The notes: generated by a model not told the origin, from the letters alone. A stretch of 6,536 nucleotides of DNA from Campylobacteraceae bacterium (GCA_027023145.1 JALVWV010000299.1:1-6536), one strand, 5' to 3'; positions 1 through 5,269 are shown, numbered from the stretch's first letter. Translations and numbers: made by a program.

Positions 1-842
1 TCAAAGATCGTGTTGAAATGATTTTTGTCGTAGTAGAGCCCGAGCCCGGCGTGGTTTTTACCGATGAGCATCTCATCACAGCCGCTGTTTTTGGCCAGAA
101 GCGCTTCGAGGATCAGTTCATTGTATCCGGCGAAGATATACGTATTTTCAAACGGGACGATGATCACTTTGTTGCGCGGCAGGAACCCCTCGACAAAGAT
201 ATTGAGTGCCTGCAATCGGACGTCATAACGTAACCCTTCGTCGGTAAACGGCTTACGCAGGAAGAGGATGAGAAGATCCGATTCGCTGGCGGCCTGGCGG
301 ATCATCCGCTCATGGGCACGGTTGAGGGGATTAGCGGCAAGCATCATGGAACTGATTTTTTCTGCTCCGGTACGCTGGATCGCCTGACCGATACGGTGAA
401 GTGTATTCTGGATGAGGGGATATTCGACGTGGTAGGTGCCGTAGAGGGAGAGATTTCCAAGACGCTTAATGGTATTTTTAACCCCAGGATGGGAAGGATC
501 ATCGGTTCCATAGATATTGATTAATCGCTGTTTTCGGTCGATCTCGAACACCTCCTCGACGACCATCTCCCCCACTTTGCCCCCTTGGGAGATCAGATCA
601 ACTGTTTCGCCCATTTTAAGCGAGGTGATCGTCGCGAGGTTACGCTTGCCGTTGGGGGCAAACAGCAGAGAAAACGGGAACGGAATCCCCTCATATGTCC
701 GCGTCCGATCGACTGCTTCGGCTTCTTCCTGGCTCATCAGCCCTGTGACCGGTGCGAGCATACCCGCTTGGATAAGGGCGAGGGTTGAGAGGGCTTCGGC
801 ATCGATGTAGATTGATTTATTATTTCTTTTTGAAGAGGTCAT
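1..842 (-). CDS. ATP-sulfurylase (sulfate adenylyltransferase)-like protein, 3' end beyond the window
   Basis: The first 280 residues are present; the usual length is near 390. Residues about 12-155 match the N-terminal PUA-like domain of ATP sulfurylase (LIQAGMLAPVTGLM at 23-36, YEGIPFPFSLLF at 50-61). From about 160 the nucleotidyltransferase domain begins. ANPLNRAHE (170-178) sits where the family has QTRNPxHRAHE, and GKNHAGLG (261-268) where it has GRDHAGxG. Canonical enzymes make APS from ATP and sulfate, or ATP from APS in sulfur oxidisers. Here the catalytic Gln and Arg and the first His of the HxxH pair are replaced (Leu, Ala, Asn), so that activity is doubtful. The ATG at 842 is chosen because AAGGAAG lies six bases upstream. 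It overlaps the end of the regulator gene by 23 bases, implying coupled translation. An orthologous arrangement (Cj1608-Cj1609) is recalled from Campylobacter. Fold assignment is firm; function is not. Confidence 0.85.
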   Translation of the reverse strand, partial: MTSSKRNNKSIYIDAEALSTLALIQAGMLAPVTGLMSQEEAEAVDRTRTYEGIPFPFSLLFAPNGKRNLATITSLKMGETVDLISQGGKVGEMVVEEVFEIDRKQRLINIYGTDDPSHPGVKNTIKRLGNLSLYGTYHVEYPLIQNTLHRIGQAIQRTGAEKISSMMLAANPLNRAHERMIRQAASESDLLILFLRKPFTDEGLRYDVRLQALNIFVEGFLPRNKVIIVPFENTYIFAGYNELILEALLAKNSGCDEMLIGKNHAGLGLYYDKNHFNTIF

Positions 843-1707
843 ATTTCTTCCTTTTTTCCCAAAGGCTTTTGCGGGAGATGCCGAGTTTCTTGCTCAGTTC
901 GGTGTCGGGGAGTTTGTATTGGAAACTCTTGACGACGTGCTGGACGTATTCGTCGATAGTGAGGATCTCATTCTGGTCGTAGAGTTTATTTTTAGTTGTG
1001 ACCGAGAGTACCTCAAATGGAGCTTCTTCTTCCAGCACTGCGGTGCTGGTGAGGAGAAAAATTTTGCCTTTGAGTTCAGCATAGAGGGATTCTCGTTCCT
1101 CTTTATTCAGCTTCTCAAGGTGGGTAATGTAACCGATAGCTTTTGTTGGAAGTTGGCGCACTTTCTCTGACCAGTTGGGGTCATCAAGCGTAAGGTAAAC
1201 GAGAGGCTGTTCTAATGTACGGCTAATGTCAAGTGCTAGCTTGTCGACGGCACGTTGATAGTTGGTCTGAAGAATGATCGGGAGGGTGATGTCGCCGGGA
1301 GCCTGTCCGTGTTCAACTTGGTCGAGTAGATCCCGGGTGTACGCTTCGAAAAAGGTATTGCTCCTCTCCAGCATGCATACGGTTTGATGGTGTTTGATTT
1401 TGCGAATAAGGTCTTCGATCATAAAGGGTTTGACGATGTAGTCGTGCGCCCCATGTCGCATCGGTTCGCCAACGGTGTCGTTGTTGATGTAGTTGACCAT
1501 GAGGATGATGATCTTGTCCCGGAATTTTTTCACGATAGGCATACACGATTGACCGGAGATAGAGGTGGAGAGGAGGTACGTATCGCCGTCACTGTGGAGG
1601 GCGTCTTTGATGGAACTGTAGATCTCAGTCTCGAAGTTGTGCTCGGTCAGTTTGGTGGCGATGCTCTGAGCGAGGTAGAGTTCGCTTTCGACGATGACGA
1701 TTTTCAT
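820..1707 (-). CDS. Atypical orphan response regulator, HP1021/Cj1608 (CemR) type
   Basis: This is a 295-residue protein. Residues 1-100 form a CheY-like receiver (KIVIVESE at the start, conserved lysine in DYIVKPF at 89-95). Where the phospho-acceptor Asp should be, before SISG, there is Ser47, and the acidic pair is Glu7-Ser8. Residues 252-291 form a Fis/NtrC-type helix-turn-helix (TELSKKLGISRKSLWEKRKKY). The middle, about 140-225, vaguely resembles a sigma-54 activator AAA+ domain but has no Walker A motif. Length, the Ser substitution and the position directly after ispDF match H. pylori HP1021 and C. jejuni Cj1608. Those are phosphorylation-independent regulators of redox response, energy metabolism and, in Helicobacter, of oriC. 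It is therefore probably a cytoplasmic DNA-binding regulator working without a cognate kinase. The ATG is preceded by AAAGGA and overlaps the ispDF stop as ATGA. Confidence 0.9.
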   Translation of the reverse strand: MKIVIVESELYLAQSIATKLTEHNFETEIYSSIKDALHSDGDTYLLSTSISGQSCMPIVKKFRDKIIILMVNYINNDTVGEPMRHGAHDYIVKPFMIEDLIRKIKHHQTVCMLERSNTFFEAYTRDLLDQVEHGQAPGDITLPIILQTNYQRAVDKLALDISRTLEQPLVYLTLDDPNWSEKVRQLPTKAIGYITHLEKLNKEERESLYAELKGKIFLLTSTAVLEEEAPFEVLSVTTKNKLYDQNEILTIDEYVQHVVKSFQYKLPDTELSKKLGISRKSLWEKRKKYDLFKKK

Positions 1708-2888
1708 GTGGGATCCTTTGTCCAGTCGAAATATCCGAGGGTGGCGACAGCATGAGCCGTGACCCCCTCCTTGCGTCCGACGAAGCCCAATTTTTCGGCG
1801 GTGGTGGCTTTGATATTGACACGGTGGAGTGGAAGATGCAGGTGGTGAGCCAGCTTCTCACGCATAGCGGCTTTGTATGGGAGGAGGCGAGGCACTTGAG
1901 CCAGAAGGGTCATGTCGACATTGCGGATTGCAAACCCCACATGATGAATGCGTGTGACAACGGTATCAAGGAGGGTGACTGAATCGGCTCCGGCATAGGC
2001 AGCATCGGTGTCGGGAAACAGCTCTCCGATATCCCCCATCCCGGCAGCCCCCATCAAGGCATCGATGAGGGCATGGATCGCTACGTCTCCGTCGCTGTGG
2101 GCTTTGAATCCAAAAGGACTCTCGATTGTGATGCCACAGAGTTTCATCTCTTTGCCCTCTTCAAATGGATGGATGTCGATGCCGTATCCGGTGAAGGTGT
2201 CTGAAGTGGGTGAGGTGAGGCAGGGGAGTTTAGCTAGATCGGTCTGACGGGTGAGTTTATGCGCATGGCTGGAGCCTTCGACGAAGAGCACCGATCCGCC
2301 TGCCGCACGTACCGCACTGCTCTCGTCGGTGTAGTCGGCTTCAGAAGTGATCGCTTGGCGTAACGTCTCGGTACGGCTCAGCTGGGGGGTTTGGATGAGG
2401 CGTGCCCGATCGCGGTCGACGGCCTCCTCCCCTACATAGAGGGTATCGACCACGCTGAGTGTGGGGACGATGCAGTCCGCGTCTTCTTTGCGGGAGATGA
2501 CCCGCTCGATCATGGGGAGGTCGAGGCAGCATCGGGCGACGTCGTTGACGAGGACGTACGGTGTATCGACTTTTTCAAGCGCATTGTGGAGTGATCTTTG
2601 ACGACTGTTACCACCCGTTACAATTTCATAGGCTCCGAAGAGCTGCATATAGTCGATCTCTTCCTGAGCACCAACCACGATCACTTTAGCAAAGTCAAAC
2701 GCACCGTTGAAATCGTCGGCAACCTTCTGCCAGAGCGGTTTATTCCCCTGATAGAGCCATTGTTTTTTCGCGCCCATTCCGAAACGAGTCGAACTGCCAG
2801 CCGCGAGTAATACCAGTGTAATGTCGTCCAAATCTTTCCCTTGTGTAACAATTTGATACACCATTATAACTTTTCTTGCTTTGAGCAT
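1704..2888 (-). CDS. ispDF: Bifunctional IspD/IspF: MEP cytidylyltransferase and MECDP synthase
   Basis: A fused enzyme of the cytoplasmic MEP isoprenoid pathway. The IspD half adds CMP to 2-C-methyl-D-erythritol 4-phosphate. The IspF half forms the cyclic diphosphate. IspD signatures: LLAAGSSTRF (27-36), KKQW (41-44), VNDVAR (114-119), QTPQ (166-169). IspF starts near 234 with GYGIDIHPF, containing the DxH metal ligands, followed by HSDGDVAIHALIDALMGA (264-281), FPDTD (291-295) and KATTAEKLGFVGRKEGV (360-376). The fusion is typical of Campylobacterota and alphaproteobacteria. The start is uncertain. ATG 2888 and ATG 2864 both have weak ribosome sites. A TTG at 2831, with AAGGGA five bases upstream, gives an N-terminus (LDDITLVLLAAG) close to that of other IspD proteins. 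The gene heads the operon with the regulator and the sat-like gene (4-base ATGA overlap), and diverges from mrp. Identity is secure; start confidence is moderate. Confidence 0.96.
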   Translation of the reverse strand: MLKARKVIMVYQIVTQGKDLDDITLVLLAAGSSTRFGMGAKKQWLYQGNKPLWQKVADDFNGAFDFAKVIVVGAQEEIDYMQLFGAYEIVTGGNSRQRSLHNALEKVDTPYVLVNDVARCCLDLPMIERVISRKEDADCIVPTLSVVDTLYVGEEAVDRDRARLIQTPQLSRTETLRQAITSEADYTDESSAVRAAGGSVLFVEGSSHAHKLTRQTDLAKLPCLTSPTSDTFTGYGIDIHPFEEGKEMKLCGITIESPFGFKAHSDGDVAIHALIDALMGAAGMGDIGELFPDTDAAYAGADSVTLLDTVVTRIHHVGFAIRNVDMTLLAQVPRLLPYKAAMREKLAHHLHLPLHRVNIKATTAEKLGFVGRKEGVTAHAVATLGYFDWTKDPT

Positions 2889-2915
2889 ACTTTGTAATCC
2901 GTTACACCTGTTACA
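2844..2915. promoter_or_regulatory. Cluster of TGTTACA-type elements at the ispDF 5' end (candidate HP1021-type boxes)
   Basis: TGTTACA occurs on the plus strand at 2909-2915 and on the minus strand at 2844-2850. CGTTACA lies at 2900-2906 in tandem with the first. TGTAA (2893-2897) forms an inverted repeat with TTACA (2902-2906). The HP1021 box in H. pylori is, as I recall, TGTT[A/T]C[A/T], which TGTTACA fits exactly. The cluster lies at the start of the operon that encodes the HP1021-type regulator, so autoregulation is the simple reading. That is inference; no binding can be shown from sequence. Confidence 0.5.
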
Positions 2916-2946
2916 CTAAAGTAAGACTAATATTCTCCGATTTATG

Positions 2947-2974
2947 TTGCATTTAAGAATGGGTAGGGTATAAC
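2947..2974 (+). promoter_or_regulatory. Probable promoter of mrp
   Basis: TTGCAT at 2947-2952 and TATAAC at 2969-2974 are separated by 16 bp and face mrp. Transcription would begin near 2981, giving a leader of about 45 nt that contains the hairpin at 2994-3010. Campylobacterota promoters depend mostly on the -10 element, so the weak -35 is not a strong objection. Confidence 0.5.
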
Positions 2975-2993
2975 TCGGTGAATAAAATTACAG

Positions 2994-3010
2994 GGCACCT
3001 AGGAGGTGCC
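2994..3010 (+). repeat. Perfect hairpin in the mrp leader
   Basis: GGCACCT (2994-3000) and AGGTGCC (3004-3010) form a 7-bp GC-rich stem with a three-base loop AGG. There is no T-tract, so it is not a standard terminator. It holds a strong AGGAGG (3001-3006) that has no start codon at suitable distance. It could protect the transcript or modulate translation from the true ribosome site just downstream. Confidence 0.55.
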
Positions 3011-3015
3011 TTATC

Positions 3016-3020
3016 AGGAG
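3016..3020 (+). promoter_or_regulatory. Ribosome binding site of mrp, deciding the start
   Basis: AGGAG lies five bases before the ATG at 3026. A longer reading from GTG at 2978 would start at or before the likely transcription start and would run through the leader hairpin, so the ATG is preferred. Confidence 0.8.
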
Positions 3021-3025
3021 ACATT

Positions 3026-4141
3026 ATGACAAAAGATGACGTATTTGAAGCGTTACGCAATGTAAACTATCCCGGATTCACGAAAAACATCGTGACATTC
3101 GGCTTCGTCAAGCATATTGAGATCGATGGAGACAAAGTATCTGTCGATGTGGACATCACTTCCAGTGCAGATGAAGTCAAAACTCAGATGATCAAAGAGA
3201 TTGAAGTGGAGCTCAAGAAGATTGGCTTTACCGACATCACTACCAATATCAACGCTCCCAAGCCTCCCCGAGAGCAGAGCAATTCCACCACCGGCAAAAA
3301 CATTGCTCCCCATGTCAAAAACTTCCTCATGGTCAGCTCTGGCAAAGGGGGCGTGGGCAAGTCCACTGCCTCGGTCAACCTCGCCATTGCTATGGCCATG
3401 CAGGGCAAAAAGGTCGGTCTCCTCGATGCCGATATCTACGGACCCAACATCCCCCGCATGATGGGGATCGCCGATCAAAAACCCGAGGTTCAGGGCAACA
3501 AAGTTGTTCCGTTCAAGGCGTATGGTGTAGAGATCATGAGTATGGGCTCACTCATGGAGCCGGGGCAGTCGCTCATCTGGCGCGGATCGATGATCATCAA
3601 GGCGATCGAGCAGTTCCTTCGCGACATCCTCTGGAGCGAGCTTGATGTTCTTGTCATCGACATGCCTCCTGGAACCGGTGATGCCCAGCTGACGCTCGCT
3701 CAGTCGGTACCGGTCACGGCCGGTATCACCGTCACGACTCCACAGGAAGTTTCCCTCGATGACAGCCGCCGGAGCCTCGATATGTTCAAAAAACTTCATA
3801 TTCCCACCGCCGGTATCATCGAAAACATGAGCGGATTTATCTGCCCGGGTGACGGCGAAGAGTATGATATCTTCGGTATGGGTACCTCCGAAGCGGTAGC
3901 CGAAGAGTACGACACTGAATTGCTGGCTCGTATCCCCATCGAGCCCGAGGTGCGCGTCGGCGGAGATACCGGTATGCCGGTTACCTACCATAAGCCCGAC
4001 AGTACCACCGCCCAGCGCTTCCAAGAAGCGGCGAGCAAAACGATAGCCTTCATCGACAAAGTCAACGAAGAGGGCGGCGCTGACAACGCGGCGATCCAGC
4101 CCACGACCCCTCCGGGTGTGAGTGCCTGTTCGACCCGATAA
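3026..4141 (+). CDS. mrp: Mrp/ApbC family iron-sulfur cluster carrier P-loop ATPase
   Basis: 371 residues from the ATG with the AGGAG site. Residues 1-78 are a MIP18/DUF59-like domain. A linker of about 20 residues leads to the ParA/MinD-like ATPase. That domain carries the deviant Walker A SGKGGVGKST (105-114), DADIYGPNIPRMMG (134-147, Walker A'), and DVLVIDMPPGTGD (207-219, Walker B). The family binds and passes on Fe-S clusters in the cytosol as a homodimer. The C-terminal CxxC that carries the bridging cluster is altered: FICPGDGEEYDIFG (271-284) keeps only the first Cys. I recall a similar loss in other Campylobacterota Mrp proteins. The tail, 351-371, is low in conservation and ends ACSTR with a second Cys (368). 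The gene diverges from ispDF; this adjacency is recalled from C. jejuni. No clear intrinsic terminator follows before the tRNA gene. Confidence 0.95.
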   Translation: MTKDDVFEALRNVNYPGFTKNIVTFGFVKHIEIDGDKVSVDVDITSSADEVKTQMIKEIEVELKKIGFTDITTNINAPKPPREQSNSTTGKNIAPHVKNFLMVSSGKGGVGKSTASVNLAIAMAMQGKKVGLLDADIYGPNIPRMMGIADQKPEVQGNKVVPFKAYGVEIMSMGSLMEPGQSLIWRGSMIIKAIEQFLRDILWSELDVLVIDMPPGTGDAQLTLAQSVPVTAGITVTTPQEVSLDDSRRSLDMFKKLHIPTAGIIENMSGFICPGDGEEYDIFGMGTSEAVAEEYDTELLARIPIEPEVRVGGDTGMPVTYHKPDSTTAQRFQEAASKTIAFIDKVNEEGGADNAAIQPTTPPGVSACSTR

Positions 4142-4154
4142 ATTCAAGTAAACA

Positions 4155-4189
4155 TTAGGAAGAGTTGGATAAAATTCCGCTCCTCCTAA
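4155..4189 (+). promoter_or_regulatory. tRNA-Pro promoter region with flanking inverted repeat
   Basis: A -10-like TAAAAT at 4170-4175 lies 19 bases before the tRNA. No good -35 is seen. The -10 sits in the 15-base loop of an imperfect inverted repeat, TTAGGAAGAG (4155-4164) and CTCCTCCTAA (4180-4189), with nine of ten pairs. The repeat lacks a T-tract. It may be the weak 3' end structure of mrp or only coincidental. Confidence 0.4.
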
Positions 4190-4194
4190 CAAGT

Positions 4195-4272
4195 CGGGGT
4201 GTGGCGCAGTCTGGCTAGCGCGCTACCTTGGGGTGGTAGAGGTCGCAGGTTCGAGTCCTGTCACTCCGACCA
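4195..4272 (+). tRNA. tRNA-Pro (anticodon GGG)
   Basis: A full cloverleaf folds. The acceptor is CGGGGTG/CACTCCG with one G-T wobble. The D stem is GCGC/GCGC, the anticodon stem CTACC/GGTAG and the loop TTGGGGT, giving anticodon GGG for CCC/CCU. The T arm is GCAGG-TTCGAGT-CCTGT. Discriminator A and CCA are encoded (4270-4272). Total length is 78 nt with CCA. Confidence 0.96.
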
Positions 4273-4279
4273 GTTCATC

Positions 4280-4299
4280 ACTACCTTTTTTTGGGTAGT
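4280..4299 (+). terminator. Possible tRNA-Pro terminator hairpin
   Basis: ACTACC (4280-4285) pairs with GGTAGT (4294-4299), a 6-bp stem. The seven-T run lies in the loop instead of after the stem, and only TTGG follows. It is a weak or unusual terminator. The T run itself may help release. Confidence 0.35.
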
Positions 4300-4379
4300 T
4301 TGGACATCTTCTTTTCCCGTATTCATCTTTCACAATACACCCATTTTTTTCACACCAAAATGTGCATCAAAACAATTAC

Positions 4380-4408
4380 TTGACTTTTTCTACATTTTTC
4401 TATAAAAT
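4380..4408 (+). promoter_or_regulatory. Promoter of the toxin-antitoxin operon
   Basis: TTGACT (4380-4385) and TAAAAT (4403-4408) are separated by 17 bp, near sigma-70 consensus. Transcription would start near 4415, about 13 bases before the antitoxin ATG at 4428. The preceding stretch 4300-4379 is pyrimidine-rich and shows no gene. Confidence 0.7.
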
Positions 4409-4418
4409 TATAGAAAAA
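4395..4418. promoter_or_regulatory. Palindromic operator over the TA promoter -10
   Basis: TTTTTCTATAA (4395-4405) and TTATAGAAAAA (4408-4418) are perfect 11-bp inverted arms around a 2-bp centre. They cover the -10 and the expected transcription start. Ribbon-helix-helix antitoxins usually repress their own operon from such sites. Operator function is inferred from placement. Confidence 0.65.
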
Positions 4419-4427
4419 AGGTTATCT

Positions 4428-4691
4428 ATGTCTTCTCAGATATCCGCATACGTCTCAGACGATCTCAAAAGTCGGCTTGAACGGTACAGCCATGCGCACG
4501 GGATCAAAAAGGGCTACATCATCGAGAAAGCGATCGATCGGTACCTTCAGGCTGCCCAATCTCTGCCGGAGTCTTTTGTCGTCGAGAGTACGATTACACT
4601 TACCTCGGAGAGTTACGACCGGGTACAGGAGATGATCGCAACCCCTCCCGCACCCAATTCCTCTCTCAAAGCGATGATGCGTGCAGATTGA
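4428..4691 (+). CDS. Ribbon-helix-helix antitoxin (TacA/AtaR-like)
   Basis: 87 residues. Residues 3-42 (QISAYVSDDLKSRLERYSHA and onward through IIEKAIDRYL) fit a ribbon-helix-helix fold: a short beta strand for DNA contact followed by two helices. Residues 55-84 (TITLTSESYDRVQEMI, then PPAPNSSLKAMM) resemble the toxin-wrapping tail of DUF1778-type antitoxins, which ends in a PPxPNxxL pattern. The role is to neutralise the GNAT toxin encoded directly after it and to repress the operon. The ATG at 4428 is chosen because it follows the promoter and operator and has a modest AAGG upstream. An in-frame ATG at 4362 lies upstream of the promoter and is rejected. The 3' end overlaps the toxin gene by 11 bases. 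Confidence 0.88.
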   Translation: MSSQISAYVSDDLKSRLERYSHAHGIKKGYIIEKAIDRYLQAAQSLPESFVVESTITLTSESYDRVQEMIATPPAPNSSLKAMMRAD

Positions 4692-5190
4692 GATCCGAGC
4701 TTTGCGCCCGGAGGATCGGCGGGAGGATTTCGAGTGTGGTGAGCCGCTCCTAGATCACTTTTTTCGTCGTTATGCCGGACAGAACCAATTCAGACATCAT
4801 ATCGGTACCACGTATGTAGCCGTGGATGCCTCCGGGATGATTCTGGGGTATGTAACGGTGAGCATGGCGACGCTTACGCGCGAGGCGATTGGGGGCCGGT
4901 CGCTGCCGGGGTATCCTTTGCCAGTCTTGAGAGTGGCACGTTTGGCTGTGCAGCGGGCATTTCATGGATTGGGAATCGGTCGCAGACTCCTTGGGGCGAT
5001 GGCACGGCTTGCCATCGATCAGCGGGATCGGTTGGGGTGTGTCGGCATGGTGGTGGATGCCAAGCCGGATGCCGTGAGTTTTTATGAAAAGTTTGGGTTT
5101 GGTATTCTTGAAGAAGTCGATGGGCAGGTATATCGTGACACAACCCCTATGTTTTTGCCTGTTCAGACCCTGGAAGAAGCTATGAACTAA
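4681..5190 (+). CDS. GNAT-family acetyltransferase toxin (TacT/AtaT-like)
   Basis: 169 residues, the usual size. FECGEPLLDHFFRRYA (17-32) is the N-terminal F-x-CG-x-x-LD signature of TA-associated GNAT toxins. TTYVAVD (43-49) and LGYVTVSM (55-62) form core strands. RLAVQRAFHGLGIGRRLL (87-104) is the acetyl-CoA pyrophosphate loop, with His95 at the position usually Gln or Arg. SFYEKFGF (133-140) holds the probable catalytic Tyr135. Known relatives acetylate the amino group of aminoacyl-tRNA and stop translation; the tRNA target here cannot be told from sequence. The only suitable start is GTG 4681, since an in-frame stop lies at 4675-4677. There is no clear ribosome site, so translation is probably coupled to the antitoxin stop at 4689-4691. 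This would keep toxin output below antitoxin. Confidence 0.9.
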   Translation: MQIEIRALRPEDRREDFECGEPLLDHFFRRYAGQNQFRHHIGTTYVAVDASGMILGYVTVSMATLTREAIGGRSLPGYPLPVLRVARLAVQRAFHGLGIGRRLLGAMARLAIDQRDRLGCVGMVVDAKPDAVSFYEKFGFGILEEVDGQVYRDTTPMFLPVQTLEEAMN

Positions 5191-5222
5191 GCTAATCACA
5201 TCAAAAATGAGGTGATTAGCTT
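5189..5222 (+). repeat. Inverted repeat at the toxin stop, alternative to the terminator hairpin
   Basis: AAGCTAATCAC (5189-5199) and GTGATTAGCTT (5212-5222) pair perfectly. One mismatch and three further pairs (TCA/TGA) close on an AAAA loop. The 5' arm begins in the toxin stop codon. The 3' arm includes bases that also form the left arm of the terminator at 5208-5241, so the two hairpins exclude each other. Confidence 0.6.
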
Positions 5223-5241
5223 GATTAATCGCCTCATTTTT
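5208..5241 (+). terminator. Intrinsic terminator after the toxin gene, likely bidirectional
   Basis: TGAGGTGATTA (5208-5218) pairs with TAATCGCCTCA (5226-5236), with one G-U wobble and a seven-base loop, followed by TTTTT (5237-5241). The A run at 5203-5207 extends the pairing to a 17-bp stem (5202-5242) and makes it symmetric for the opposite strand. It ends the TA transcript and overlaps the fic promoter. Confidence 0.7.
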
Positions 5242-5249
5242 GGTAGAAT
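5221..5249 (+). promoter_or_regulatory. Promoter of fic, inside the TA terminator
   Basis: TTGATT (5221-5226) and TAGAAT (5244-5249) are 17 bp apart. The -35 lies in the terminator loop, and its last base is the first base of the 3' arm. A TAATC-type repeat (5226-5236) fills the spacer. Transcription would start near 5256, about 14 bases before the fic ATG. Confidence 0.6.
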
Positions 5250-5269
5250 TGGCATAAAAAAGGGTCAGA

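Noticed and set aside
1384..1755. Plus-strand frame of 123 residues opposite the regulator and ispDF end
   Set aside because: Asp/Val/Phe-rich translation typical of the reverse of a coding gene; no domain or ribosome site.
2978..3025. Longer mrp reading from GTG 2978
   Set aside because: It would start upstream of the predicted transcription start and read through the leader hairpin. The ATG at 3026 has a proper AGGAG.
3548..4192. Long minus-strand open frame opposite mrp
   Set aside because: It mirrors the codon pattern of mrp and shows no recognisable domain; mrp is secure.
4199..4405. Open frame starting inside the tRNA
   Set aside because: It reads through the tRNA gene and the TA promoter, with no ribosome site and no domain.
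4362..4427. Longer antitoxin reading from ATG 4362
   Set aside because: This start lies upstream of the promoter and the palindromic operator, and the added residues do not fit the family.
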